Counted from the first letter of the stretch, positions 11,401 through 31,293 are shown. The stretch: 64,000 nucleotides of DNA from Hormiphora californensis (GCA_020137815.1 CM035356.1:7002880-7066879), one strand, 5' to 3'. A program made the numbers and translations. Notes: generated from the sequence alone by a model not told the origin.

Positions 11401-14400
11401 TATGACGAAAGCTGTAAAGCTGTCATTCACACTTTTGGAACTTCCAGTGGAAGTTTGTTAATATTTTCGAATGACTTTTAATATGCCAGTCCCCATAGTT
11501 ACCAATTCAGCTGCCATGGCAACCGTGTTATTGACGTTAAAAGTGGCGAAAAGAACCACCCGGCGAAGCCGGGTGGGTTATCAAAAAGCCCTTACTTGAG
11601 GCGCACCCAATGGGTGCGCTAGTCTTCTATAATAATACATCTATAACCAATCAATCCTCACAGGATCTGAGCTGGGTGGCCATGCCATCAGGATTCTCGG
11701 TTGGGGAGTTGAAAGTGGAACACCCTACTGGCTGGTAGCCAACAGTTGGAACCCCACCTGGGGAGACCAGGGATACTTCAAGATACTGCGGGGACACGAC
11801 CACTGTGGCAAGTAGTATAGTGCGGACAGTTGGGACCTATTTTAGCCTCCTAAGCGGGTCACCATTTTGTATGTGCATGTCACGTGACTTCTAATTACCA
11901 AAATTATGCGGCGCTGGCAAGAGTTGTTCATTAGAATATTGGGAGCGCCGGCAAGGGCCTTGAAATTTATTTTGGCGCTGACAAGGGGCCCACATTCACG
12001 ATTGGGATTTGTCAATTTTTGTTTGACATTTCTGTGTGTTAGTGATCTCACCCCTATCACATTACACTCCTGCAAAATGGATATAACTTTCTCTCTCTTT
12101 TTCTCGTGCCAGGTGTTCTGATACAAATAATAAATATACTCCAGCGTTCCTCTAATGTTCTTTTGTTATTCTTACCGTTCTTTTGGTATTCCAGTGACTT
12201 TTCATTAGAAAGGAACGAGCCGGGAACGGTGAAAATTACAAAAGAACAGCATCAGAACAGTTTTTTGTTAGATAAGAAAAGTTGGAAAATACAAAAGAAC
12301 AGTGGAAATTAGAATGGAACAACAGCGGAACGACGGGGGAACGACGGCGGAACAGTAAAATGTTGTAAAATGTTTCATAAACGAAAACATGCAGTAGATA
12401 CACATAAACTAGGAAACGTATTTTTACACAGGTGTTCTAAAATGATTTTGTCGTTACTTTATCATTCGTAGTGTTCTTTTGGTGTTCCGGTCACTTTTCA
12501 TTAAAAAAGGAACGAAATGGAAACAGTGAAAATTACAAAAGAACAACAACGGAACCGGGAACATATTGTGATTCACTGGAACAACACCGGAACAACACCA
12601 GAACAGTAAAATAGCTAGTTTGGAACTATAAAAGAGATTGCTTATTGCGTTCAATTCATTTCTAGTCATGCCGAGATCTAATACGCGTCACGAGTCGTCT
12701 AAGAAAATGGGCTTAAGTGATATTTCAGATCCAGAGTCTGACTCAGATATATCTCAATCTGATAGCGAATCTTCGGACCGAGAAAATACATACCAATGCT
12801 TGCTACACTGCTTTGCTTTCAAGCACGATCTTATTGACGCTGATATCAGCAAAGCTGATCTAACAGATCGTGAGAAACTTCTTGTGGACGCCATTAAGGA
12901 ATCAAACTCATTAATTGAAATTCGTGAAATGCTAAACCAGAACCCAGAAATGTTTGATAATATTACGAACAAGCTTTTTCCGGAAACCTATGAAAATAAA
13001 TGTCCTAACTGCAGTAACTAGTTTCTTTCGATGTCATGCCATGGGTATATAAGGGACAACTATCTTCTTTCTTTAAAAAATGATAGTTTGTACTTTTTGT
13101 GCCATCTTCCCCTTCATTTATCATCCTTGACAAAAAGACCTCTATCAAAAAAAGCCACGTTTAAATAAAGGGTTGGATCCCAAAAGACTAAAAATAATAG
13201 GTTATCCATAATGACACCTCTGCAATCGCGTAAAGATTCGGAAAACCCTTCACCAACATTTACAAGTTGTAAAAAGCTGAACTAAATTAAAAGGGAAATT
13301 GTATCATGGCTCGAACCGCCCCAAAATTTTGAACTTTGATAAAACAAGCTGACGGAATCAAAACAACTTTTTAGTCCATTCGTTTTTTGAAAGAAATCGA
13401 TATTTTTTAAAAAATTTTAAGGACAGTCCTTTTAAAACGAGTTTTTCCAATTTTCTAAAACCCCCAAAAAATTGCTGTTTTTCTGAACCTCGATTGTTGC
13501 TTCAAAGAAATTTGTAAAGGGTTTTCACGTAGTAACCCTTTTCAAGCATTAAACGTTTGTATGGTTAAAGTAGGTGTAATTCCACTTGTTGTTTTTCCGA
13601 AAAGATTAAATGAAAAAAAACAAAAATTGATTAATTATTTTGACAAAAGGCTTGAAGATTCAAAAAATTATTTTTAAAATATACAAAGATTTTGCAAATA
13701 TTTTTCCAAGTTGTTGAAAGACTTTTGCTTTTAAGAATTTAAAAAATAAAAGTTTAATTTTATATTAATTAATTTCTTTCTTTTTTTTGTTGAAAAAAGT
13801 TCTTTTTATTTTTTTTTAAAAACAAAAAAAAGTGGGTTTTTTATTGTTCCTGTATAAAAAATTTTGTATCTACTGCGTTTCATTTTGAAACTTTTCAACA
13901 TTTTCAATATTTTACTGTTCCCTGCCCGCCCCGTTTTTCCCGTTCTAAAAACCCCCCTTTTCTTTTGTTTTTCCCCCCACTTTTCCTTTCAAACGAAAAA
14001 ACGTTTCGTTCGGTTCTTTTTTAGTTTTCACTGTTCCCGCTCTTTCCCTTTTCAAATAAAAGTCCTGGAATCCAAAAGAACGCGGGGAATAAAGTGTTAG
14101 ACTCGTCTAAAAGAGAAACCTGTCTTTGGCTATTAAACCGTGTTACCTAATTTCTACCAAAAATCTGGGCCCGTTTCTAGTACTGTCCCCCAATTTTTGG
14201 GGGTTGTACCGGAAAAAATTTGGGCAACTATTCGTCGCGACCCAAAAGGTAAAACCCAAGATATCTATCATTTTCCACTGTCACCATGAGGGATTTTCGG
14301 GAAAATAGATAAAATTTTGGAAAACATCGAAGATATAAAACTGAATTCCCATTCGGCTTTTTTAGACAAATAAACTTTCGGTGAATTAATTTTATCACCC

Positions 14401-15288
14401 GTCTAAAACACAATGGTTTTTTTGACGCTCAAATTAATTTCTGGGGGAGAAGACTTAAAAAAGTGAAAAAAAACTTGAAAGGGAAAATCCTAAAATACAG
14501 GAGTTCAAAACCTCTACGAATGAATCGAAGCTGTGGTCTGCATTTAAATTTTTATATAATGAAAATTCAATTTTTTTATATTTAACTGCAAAAAATTTTT
14601 TTTTATTTTTATTTATTTTTCCAGAAAAACCTCTCTTAATTTGTTTTCTAGACACAAAGTTGTTATGTTTTCGTTTACGAAACATTTTACAATATTTTAC
14701 TGTTCCGCCGTCGTTCCCCCGTCGTTCCGCTGTTGTTCCATTCTAATTTCCACTGTTCTTTTGTATTTTCCAACTTTTCTTATCTAACAAAAAACTGTTC
14801 TGATGCTGTTCTTTTGTAATTTTCACCGTTCCCGGCTCGTTCCTTTCTAATGAAAAGTCACTGGAATACCAAAAGAACGGTAAGAATAACAAAAGAACAT
14901 TAGAGGAACGCTGGAGTATATTTATTATTTGTATCAGAACACCTGGCACGAGAAAAAGAGAGAGAAAGTTATATCCATTTTGCAGGAGTGTAATGTGATA
15001 GGGGTGAGATCACTAACACACAGAAATGTCAAACAAAAATTGACAAATCCCAATCGTGAATGTGGGCCCCTTGTCAGCGCCAAAATAAATTTCAAGGCCC
15101 TTGCCGGCGCTCCCAATATTCTAATGAACAACTCTTGCCAGCGCCGCATAATTTTGGTAATTAGAAGTCACGTGACATGCACATACAAAATGGTGACCCG
15201 CTTAGGAGGCTAAAATAGGTCCCAACTGTCCGCACTATACTACTGTGGCATTGAGGATGGGGTAGTTGGGGGTATTCCCAAGGTTTAA
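8441..15288 (+). CDS. CTSB: Cathepsin B, last exon interrupted by a transposon
   Basis: Exons are 8441-8566, 8680-8747, 8846-8952, 9154-9339, 9496-9639, 9935-10108 and 11664-11810, the last continued at 15251-15288. Joined, they give 990 nt (329 aa plus stop), the normal length for the family. A signal peptide ([15 protein letters not shown]) precedes a cathepsin B-type propeptide. The catalytic Cys is at about residue 106 (CGSCWAF), His at about 275 ([11 protein letters not shown]) and Asn at about 295 (ANSW). The occluding loop with the His-His pair at about 186-187 (CEHHVDG) marks cathepsin B, a lysosomal cysteine protease with dipeptidyl carboxypeptidase activity. A 3.4-kb transposon splits the last exon after the Gly codon. 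Read through, translation meets TAG at 11813 and loses the last 12 residues. Confidence 0.92.
10679..11626. repeat. Three tandem copies of an approx. 315-bp hairpin-containing repeat in a cathepsin B intron
   Basis: Units start at about 10679, 10995 and 11308. Each begins CTCTATTATAATTTGGAGATG and ends with two strong short palindromes, CACCCGGCGAAGCCGGGTG and GCGCACCCAATGGGTGCGC. Copies are about 90-95% alike by eye. Just upstream, at about 10569-10622, is another inverted repeat built on TCTGTCAGGCAT and ATGCCTGACAGA. Confidence 0.85.
12638..13021 (+). CDS. Small acidic protein encoded inside the long-TIR transposon, unknown family
   Basis: 127 codons, or 117 from the second Met at 12668 ([11 protein letters not shown]), which seems the likelier start because it begins the hydrophilic region. 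A Ser/Asp-rich stretch ([20 protein letters not shown]) is followed by a predicted helical region and a C-terminal CPNC doublet that could bind metal with partners. It lies just inside the left terminal repeat. I do not recognise it. A regulatory or DNA-binding accessory protein is possible, but nothing in the sequence shows catalytic function. Confidence 0.45.
   Translation: MLIAFNSFLVMPRSNTRHESSKKMGLSDISDPESDSDISQSDSESSDRENTYQCLLHCFAFKHDLIDADISKADLTDREKLLVDAIKESNSLIEIREMLNQNPEMFDNITNKLFPETYENKCPNCSN
13040..14650. other. Transposon interior, AT/homopolymer-rich, contains a garbled copy of the terminal repeat
   Basis: This is non-coding, with unusually many mononucleotide runs. At about 13880-14095 it resembles the right terminal-repeat segment at 14650-14905 (ATTTTACTGTTCC, then GTTC/CTTTT motifs), but with expanded homopolymers and substitutions. 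This suggests either a decayed internal duplication or poor consensus quality. Confidence 0.5.
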
Positions 15289-15331
15289 TGAACAATTGAG
15301 ATGATGATACACGTGTAGTTGTGATATGTAC

Positions 15332-15440
15332 CAGGAACCGACCGAATCAGGAAATACTGGTCCCTGATTGGCTGATAACCAGTCACGTGACCTAAATAAT
15401 GAGTTCTGATTGGTTGTTTACTTGTTTCGGTCGGTTCCTG
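15332..15440. mobile_element. 109-bp MITE, family copy 1
   Basis: It begins CAGGAACCGACCGAA and ends TTCGGTCGGTTCCTG. The same 109-bp sequence recurs at 18952, 35207 and 55724, in either orientation. The core contains TCACGTGAC. Around this copy there is a longer imperfect direct repeat (ACGTGTA, then TTGTGATA) rather than a clean 8-bp duplication. It lies 44 bp downstream of the cathepsin B stop. Confidence 0.85.
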
Positions 15441-15877
15441 AATCCTGACGTGTAATTGTGATACATCCCTCAACATGAACAATAAATGTGATAATAATCT
15501 GGTACACCAGTAACAGATTATTATCACATTGGTGCAGTGAGTTTGAAATATTGTACTTGTGTTGCTCTTATAGTTGAGTAATGAGAGACACGCGATATAA
15601 GAGTTGTTGAAATCGAATTGTAAAGATATTTTTGCGTGGATTTCTAAATTCATATTGATGTTGTGCCTTGAAATAACATATCAACCAACCTAGTGAAGTA
15701 GTTTGCACCTCCTTGTTGCAGTCGCTTCATTATACTTCATCCTAACCGATCACCACTTGAACAATTAACATATTGGCTGAAACAATTATGATAACACATC
15801 AGCAGGGGCATCAATGGAGCCAACTGATTATATGATTAGGTACAACACCAGAGATAAATTGTCTATATTCAGTGAAG

Positions 15878-16252
15878 TTAAAGTGAGAGTGGACCGACAC
15901 AGAATTTGACAAGGTTGTTGTAGGTAGTAGAGATTATTTCTCTGAGCATTTTGCTTTTTTCCCGCTTAAAATTGACCCCTCCATCACTGAGATATTTTTG
16001 TTATGTTGGGAGCATGACGTCACGCATCTATCTCTTGTATTCTGTATGTATACGCGCCCGGGCATGTTCGATGTACTGCCTACAGAGAGAATACAGAGAT
16101 AGATGCGTGACGTCATGCTCCCAACATAACAAAAGTATCTCAGTGATGGAAGGGCCAATTTTAAGCGGGAAAAAAGCAAAATGCTCAGGGAAATAGTCTC
16201 TACTACCTACAACAACCTTGTCAAATTCTGTGTCGGTCCTCTCTCACTTTAA
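15878..16252. mobile_element. TTAA-flanked foldback MITE
   Basis: Near-perfect inverted arms of about 160 bp begin AGTGAGAG(T)GGACCGACAC and flank a short centre at about 16040-16090. TTAA lies at both outer ends (15878-15881 and 16249-16252), the target preference of piggyBac-type elements. There is no coding capacity; mirror-image open frames on both strands are a by-product of the palindrome. The stretch from 16253 to 16682 holds nothing I can identify. Confidence 0.65.
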
Positions 16253-17282
16253 CATATTAACAACAATACAAAACACATTTCTTGCCAAGCTCTGGCAAGC
16301 TATGAAGAATATATAGAAGAGACTCGCAAAAAGAATCATTATAAGCGGGCTTGCATACATTTTTCTGGGTACAGGGTTCACGATAATTGTCTTGAGTTTG
16401 GGCGTATGGTACTGATCACATAATTGAACCAAAAACATATCAACCATGGTTTGAAATGATGGCTGATCAGTTTACAATTTATTACTATTTTACACAAGAG
16501 ATATGTTACACAAAAAGAAACAAATAAATCAGTCCTTGAACAACGTCCATTGCTCCTTTTCATTCTTCTCTGGAAATGAAGGAATTCCTTTTGCCTATCC
16601 TAATAGAATAACCGGGCCTCTTAGTCGACTTTGAGCGCGGGTTGGAAGTTTGTGCTCGATAATCTTGAATCTGTAGATCTCCTCAAAGGGCAGTGAAGCA
16701 GGTAGATCCTTGTGAAATTGTCTTGGCGGGGAGAGATGTCCACGTTTTTGTGACTGTATCGTACCTGAAACAAAGGAGTCATTGCATCTTGTTATCGTAT
16801 CATGACAAACTCATCTCTTTCCAAAAACAATTCGAAAGAATGGTCCAGAAAGCGGGATTTTAAAATAGTTCTAGTATCTCATATATCATTATCAGTATCT
16901 CATTATCGGTATATCTTACCTTTCCATGGATCGGAGGGCACCGAATCCCAGGCAGCCCCCGACACAGTATATATACCGACCCACTGTCACAACCTTGACA
17001 CTCTGGCCTCGGGGTAACATCATCGGCTTCTCGACTAAATGGGGGGACAGCAGTTTAAAGGGGGGTTTAGTATTATGTTGAGTTTAGGGTAAATAGGGGC
17101 ATGTTTGCCTCTCGCTCAAACATGAACTGGGGGTACCTATGTAGGTTGAAAACTAACTTTGGAATTGTCCGTCTTTGTAGGATAGGACGGTATGAGCAAA
17201 GTTCCGTCCTCCTAATACGTAAAGCCGGTCCCCATTAGCCACCGTGCAACCAGGTGCCATGAGAGGTAAACTCTGAAAAAGG

Positions 17283-17393
17283 AGAATGTTGAGGGCACTA
17301 TTAGGGCACAATTAGGGCACAATTAGGGTACAATTAGGACACAATTAGGACACAATTAGGGCACAATTGGGGCACAATTAGGTCACAATTATA
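17283..17393. repeat. Short tandem repeat GGGCACAATTA in a Kelch-gene intron
   Basis: About nine imperfect copies of an 11-12 bp unit (GGGCACAATTA, GGACACAATTA variants) lie between two Kelch exons. Confidence 0.8.
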
Positions 17394-18951
17394 TCGAGAG
17401 AATCCAAATGGATCAGGGGGGCAGGAACACTAACCAGTTTGGCTACATTTTCCCAGGAGTTGTGTTCCAGTGAAAACCGTTCAATGGAAGTGACCCTGCA
17501 TTGTTGCTGTTCCACTGCGGAGGTACCTCCCACCACGTAGATATGGTTGGGTGTCGCTGCCAGGCCATGGTAGGTCCGGGGCGAACTCATCGACGCTCTG
17601 GGTGAGGGATGTAAATTGTAAACAGTAATAATTTGAACACAGTAGTAGGACTAGGAGCTGATATTACAGGTACACTCTACACTCTACAGAATCTATACGA
17701 ATCTACACGATTTACCAGGACAGTTAATTGACTCACATGTAGCTCCAGGAGTGTGTTTGTGGGTCGAATATTTCACAGGATGATAGGGCAGTTTCCTTGT
17801 TCCTACCCCCACACACAAATACACGACCTTGCAATACCGCTGCTCCGGCACCTGCAGGGTTTAATATGATGTCATTATCTAGTATCATGTGCAGTAGCTG
17901 CACTGCTGGCTTGTTGTTGTTTGATCAAAACAATGCATCTCCTGGCGAGATGCCAACAACTCAACACCGCATGATAAACAATGTGGGATCACGTGCAGGT
18001 GCGCGCATCCCATGCGCTGCGCGGACCACATCATAACGATTGTGGAACACTCTGTTTTTGGACTTCGCGCCCTCCAGACATGTCTTGACACACTAGTTTC
18101 GAGTGTGTCAAGCGGGTGAAATTGCTTGCACACGATGGTGGCGCCTCCACGGGGTCCGTACCTGAGCGAGGAGAATTCATTGAAGGTAGAGGTATCCAAC
18201 TGTTCCAATCTGTCCTGAACATCAAAACAGAACTTGTCGTCTCGTTTTCAATAATCCCACCTGCAATAATAAACCCAATGTCAAAACTAAGTGCAAATAT
18301 CGTGACACAGAGAGAGGAATGTGTACATTCAATTAGCACTAACCCATTACTACGATGGAACTGTTGAGGGTGACAGCAGTGGCAGAGTGTCGTGGTTCTG
18401 GTAACGATTTACCTTTACCCCACACCCCCTTCCTCAGGTTGTAAACCTCAACGGTATCCTGATCTGTGGGGGGGGGGGGGGGTTATCTCTCCAACTCACA
18501 AACTCACAAAATATTAATATCTCCTGTTGTTATAACCAATAGCACCCGATAGTACCTATAATTATAATTTTAGGTATTAACTATTGTTTTTGACTGCACT
18601 ACTAAACATACCTTTCCCTCCTATAACATACAGACACCTCAAGGACTCTCTCTGCCGCTGGTCCAGGAACAGAGGAACTTGTGTTAGAGGAATGAGGGCG
18701 TTCCATAATCGTTTATCAGCTGACCACTTTCTTAGGTCGCTACTTTTAATCAGATAAAACCTGGAGATGCATTAAGGACTAAAGATAGGGACTGAATTTA
18801 GGAACTAAAGTTAGGAACTGAAGTTAAGGGCTAATGTTAGGGACTGGGTAGAATTGTAAGGAGTGTGGTGTCAAGGAACACGATCTCTGCCGTGTACCGT
18901 TCATACTATTATTATTCACGGAACAAGTAAACTCATATCATTCATCAATAC

Positions 18952-19060
18952 TAGGAACCGACCGAAACAAGTAAACAACCAATCAGAACTCGTTATTTAG
19001 GTCACGTGACTGGTTATCAGCCAATCAGGGACCAGTATTTCCTGATTCGGTCGGTTCCTG
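18952..19060. mobile_element. 109-bp MITE, family copy 2
   Basis: Same family as 15332, opposite orientation. Flanks ATCAATAC and ATCAATAT are an 8-bp target duplication with one mismatch. It sits 10 bp beyond the donor of Kelch exon 5. Confidence 0.88.
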
Positions 19061-21204
19061 ATCAATATACCTGACTGCTCTGAATACTGTGGTATTGTGC
19101 CTGTTGTGTCGGGACCATCTAACTGCAGCTGCTAGGACCTCACTCTCACTCTCCACCACCAGATCATCTCTAGAGAGGAGTGATACCACAACATCCTCGT
19201 GTAGATCCAGAAAGGTATCTGGTGGAGGATTTTATAGAGGTCAGGGAGTATCTAGCAAGGTACCTATCTGGTGGTGGGAGGATTTAGGGGTCAGGGAATA
19301 TCTAGGGGTATCTGGTGAGGGATTTAGAGGTCAGGGAGTATCTAGGACTATCTGTACGTGGGAGAGGAAGTTTGTACAAACAGGAGTTATACTCTAGGGA
19401 GGGGGGAGGTAGGATAATTTTTCACAAAATAGAAGATAAGAAGTGTCTGTTAAACTGCAGCTGTTTGACTGCAGCTGTTTGACTGAAACCAGATATGTTA
19501 GACCCATGTGGGCCATGATATTACGGTCCCCACGTCGACCTTTTCAGAATTTCAGCGAGAGAAAGATAGAGAAGCTAAACTAAAACCCTATAATACTAGC
19601 CGCGTTGTATTAGGTTACAAACTGCGTGGTATCTGCACAGCAGCCGGGGGGGGGGGGGGGCTTCGTGTCACAAGGTGGCTGACTGTTATCAGTGCACCAC
19701 TCTACCAAACAGTACCTGACTTCTCTTCTTCTCTTCTCTCTGTACACCATGCTCTGTCTTTCATTCGAAACACATTTTACCAAATACATGATTCTCTTCG
19801 AGCTTGGCAGTGAAAGAAGAGAATTGAAGAGAGAAGAAAATAGTTGTATTCTATGAACCAGCTGGTTACTCTCTAATTGTGTTTTCATGGTTTGTTCGCT
19901 TACTTGATCTGATAGTCTGTGTGTTATGTGCTGCAATCACCATCGCTCTTTCTGCTGTTTCCTCTGTGTTTGGTATTCGGAGGGTGTGACAAAAATGTAA
20001 CACTTCCAAGCAATTCGTAACATTTGTATTCACCTAAATAGAGAGGGTTATAGAGTTGCTTACTAACAGTAACTTATATTGAGTGGGATAAATTGTAGCT
20101 GACTTGCAACAACAAATCCTTTCTTCCAAGTCATATCAATTAATCCCTGTCTCCTAAATTAATCATGGCAAGATTGTAACGTACCGCTATAGTGTGGGTA
20201 ACGTGTTTTAGAAGGGGGCTGTACAGTAGCATGTCTGATAACTGGTAGAGGTAGAACAGGTCTTGTAGTGATATCTCCTCCTGAAACGGTACAAATTGTC
20301 ACTGCGCTGGCAAGCGCAAAGGTGACCACCACCTCCCCCAGCCGCGCGTGCCAGAAAGCAGTAATAAGTTTTTTCAGTTTTTAGCCAAAAATGGCATTTT
20401 GTAACGCCCATAGCGAGGCCCCCACTGCACCAATTGGTCTGAAATTTGGTATACAGTGTCACGTAAACTAGATCTACTGGAGTTTAAAAGGGCAAGTCTC
20501 TAGCTCTTTTAGTTTCAGAGTTATGACATGGTGAAAAAAGCAATAAATGTCCCGGGTCTATATATACATCCATATATATATAGATAGACGCTTTTTTACA
20601 CAATTTGCAGACAATTTTCTGGAAAAACTACAAGAGATAGGCACTTCTCGTTTAAATCATTCAAAAGATAATCGTTTGAATTGTGTTATTGGACGGTTTT
20701 CATGTTCCAGGTCCAACCAGAACGTCCTAAAAAACTGTCATAAAGTTAAGACATTTTTCAAATCAACCAAATTTCTTTGAGCTCAATTTACACCCTGAAG
20801 ACGGCTTCTGATTGAAAAACGGAGACCACACTTACGAAAGGTAATCGTCTAAACTTTCAGAAACTATATAGCGAATTTGTGAAACTCTATTTTCAAGGGT
20901 CTTAAATCGCGTCTGAAGTGTTAAGACTGTATGAAAATAGATATAACGATAGTGCGTTTTTCACCATAGTGACCTCAAATCTTGTCCAATCGATCTCAAA
21001 CTTGGTCAGCATCTTTATCTATATGAGCCTGATAATAATTTTTCACTAGCATGACGTTATAACGTCGTGACGTCACGCTATGACGTCACAATGACGTCAA
21101 AATTGAAATTTTTGTATTTTAGCGATTCCTGACGGTCTTTACAAGTTATGCTACGTCCAGACATGTCTTAAATCGTATTTCACAACAGAAAATACCAAAA
21201 ATAG

Positions 21205-21307
21205 ACCTAAATTATGCCAAAAACTAACAGAAATTAGTTGGCTGGAAAGGTGACCACTTTTGTTGTCAAACTGACACCTTTGCCCGGCCCGGGTTACGGA
21301 AAGAGAT

Positions 21308-21384
<77 letters not shown>

Positions 21385-21546
21385 AAAAGAGAGATAGAGA
21401 GAGAAAGAGAGATAGAGAGAAAAAATCATAGTGATCAGAGAGGGAAAGATAATGATGAAAATACCCGGGGAGGGCAAAGGTGTCAGTTTGACAACAAAAG
21501 TGGTCACCTTTCCAGCCAACTAATTTCTGTTAGTTTTTGGCATAAT
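21205..21546. repeat. Inverted repeat around a (GA)n tract in a Kelch-gene intron
   Basis: Arms of about 80 bp (TTATGCCAAAAACTAACAG through a GTGACC-ACTTTTGTTGTCAA section) face each other across a roughly 170-bp AG-rich centre. Probably a MITE; clean target duplications are not evident. The rest of the intron (20290-21200) is AT-rich with no exon seen. Confidence 0.7.
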
Positions 21547-22254
21547 AAATACATAGCTAGTTACAAATAAACAAATAGCTAGATACAAATAAATACATAG
21601 CTAATGTATGAATGAAAAAAGAAGAAGTAGTAATTTTGATATCTCCTTCTGGTGCTGATACACACTCACGCCCTCTGTTATACATCAGATGAATTTGATT
21701 CTTGCTCAGATCTCATTATTCAGAATAATCAAAATTTTATGATCTTATTATGATCTTCTTATGATCTTGTTATTCCATATTTGTTTCGGGTATTGTATTT
21801 CACTTCCTAAACTCCCCATTGAATAATATTCAACAGTAGCAGCTTGTTCTCTCCTATGTGTGTTTATTGTGCTCCGTACATTCATATGCTACTCTTTTAG
21901 ATGCTGGATCAATGGCCAAATGTGGCTCGCATTAGATATTATAGAGTGTGTTTTTTAGTAGGTGGAGGTTACATCATAGTCGTGACCTAATATCGACCAG
22001 TATGGACCATCTTTTTCTGGCAGGTACCTTTTCTGACCGGTTTCATTATTTTTCCATTGCACCTTGCCGTGAAACAGCACCAGTTTGTGGACTTGCCACC
22101 CTATGTGTTTTATATCTCTCCCCTTTACATACCTGCTCCACGTGCGAACTAGCCCCTGACAGATAGCTAAGGAATCGTCTCATTGCCGTCACATTAACAT
22201 TCTTCATCTCTACTTCCGTCGCTAAACTCTCCCTAAACTCTGGCCTGTGTAAAA

Positions 22255-22440
22255 CAGGGGGATTGTGAGCTCTATAGAAGGGGGATTGTGAGGTCTAAGT
22301 CTAGCAGGGAAGGGGGATTGTGAGGTCTAAGTCTAGCAGGGAAGGGGGATTGTGAGGTCTAAGTCTAGCAGGGAAGGGGATTGTGAGCTCTAAGTGTCTA
22401 GCAGGGAAGGGGGATTGTGAGCATTCTGAGCACTCTGGAC
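22255..22440. repeat. Minisatellite, approx. 34-bp unit
   Basis: About five tandem copies of a unit containing GGGGGATTGTGAG, then TCTAAGTCTAGCAGGGAAG. It lies in Kelch intron 1, just upstream on the minus strand of exon 2. Confidence 0.85.
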
Positions 22441-22639
22441 CTGCCTGTGCACTGCCCAGGCGGTTAACAAAACATCACATTATTAGACCTTGTTAAGAAA
22501 TATGAACCCTAGGTGTGAAATTCATTTTGAATTGGCACTTATCCAGATTTCACTTGTCAATTAACTTGAAAACTGCATATAAAATATACGTATAATATTC
22601 GAAAGTAAACAATGCCCTTGTTTTAGCACTTTGATAACT

Positions 22640-30642
<8,003 letters not shown>

Positions 30643-30811
30643 TTTTGCTGGCTAGAAATTGAAATATTGTATAAAAATGAAAGATAACAAAGTAATTTTG
30701 TGTTTTTTAGATTTTGAAAAAAAAATTAAAGCTTTTTATTTTTATTTTTGTCTAAGCTGATTAGAATTAGTAGAGTATACCGGCGGCCTCTAGGGTAGAA
30801 CAACATGTAAA

Positions 30812-30860
30812 CACAGTGGTTTGTCAACTGTTTCGGCGTCAACGCCTTCGTCAGAACTAA
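30812..30860 (-). ncRNA. Hammerhead-like motif in the second Penelope-like tail (possibly inactive)
   Basis: Reading the minus strand: CTGACGA (30854-30848), a good stem II hairpin (GGCG-TTGA-CGCC), GAAA, then ACAGT pairing with ACTGT as stem III. With that pairing the cleavage position would be G, which hammerheads do not tolerate, and stem I is weak. It is either a decayed copy or a different fold than I drew. Confidence 0.4.
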
Positions 30861-31293
30861 AGAAAATGGTAACTTTACAAAAATAAATATATCTCGTTAG
30901 ATCAACTAAATAAATTACTACAACACAACTAAAGACTAAAACGACCACAAGAACTAAAAACGACTACAACAACCTAAAATTACTAAAACGAAAAATAACT
31001 ACTAAACCCAAAAAACTAGAGAACTAACTATGAAACGAACACACAGGTCAAAAACGGGTCAAGAAAAGAGAGGGGGAAGAGAGAGCAAGGGAGGGCACCC
31101 AAATATGGTATAACTCACCAGAGGGAAAAACCGGTTTTACTAGGTTGGACAGGCTGCAATATATGTTACAGCTCGCACCCAGTAGTATAGTGGTTAACCA
31201 TCCTAGGGGCCACGTGAAGAGACGCTGATACCGGAACCCAACATAAATTGAATAAATAAATAAACGCTAATAATAAACCAAAAATTCAAGGAG

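Larger units (their letters stand above)
11811..15242. mobile_element. 3.4-kb DNA transposon with approx. 580-bp terminal inverted repeats, inside the cathepsin B last exon
   Basis: The left end reads AGTAGTATAGTGCGGACAGT and the right end is its reverse complement. Near-identical arms extend to about 12390 and back to about 14663. The host exon bases CTGTGGCA occur at both junctions (11803-11810 and 15243-15250), giving a duplication of 6-8 bp depending on where the terminal repeat is taken to end. The subterminal zone is dense in GGAAC-type motifs. The only plausible gene inside is a small acidic ORF; no transposase is visible, so this copy looks nonautonomous. An 8-bp duplication would suit a hAT element, but the superfamily is unproven. 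Confidence 0.88.

Noticed and set aside
11842-12312. Three 68-94 aa frames repeated exactly at 14743-15213
   Set aside because: Identical copies come from the terminal inverted repeats; composition and lack of start context suggest noncoding repeat ends.
16069-16080. Single p53-type half-site GGGCATGTTC
   Set aside because: Isolated half-sites are expected by chance; only the triple site at 27068 is worth reporting.
15934-16196. Two similar 81-aa proteins on opposite strands
   Set aside because: They are mirror readings of the arms of the TTAA-flanked palindrome.
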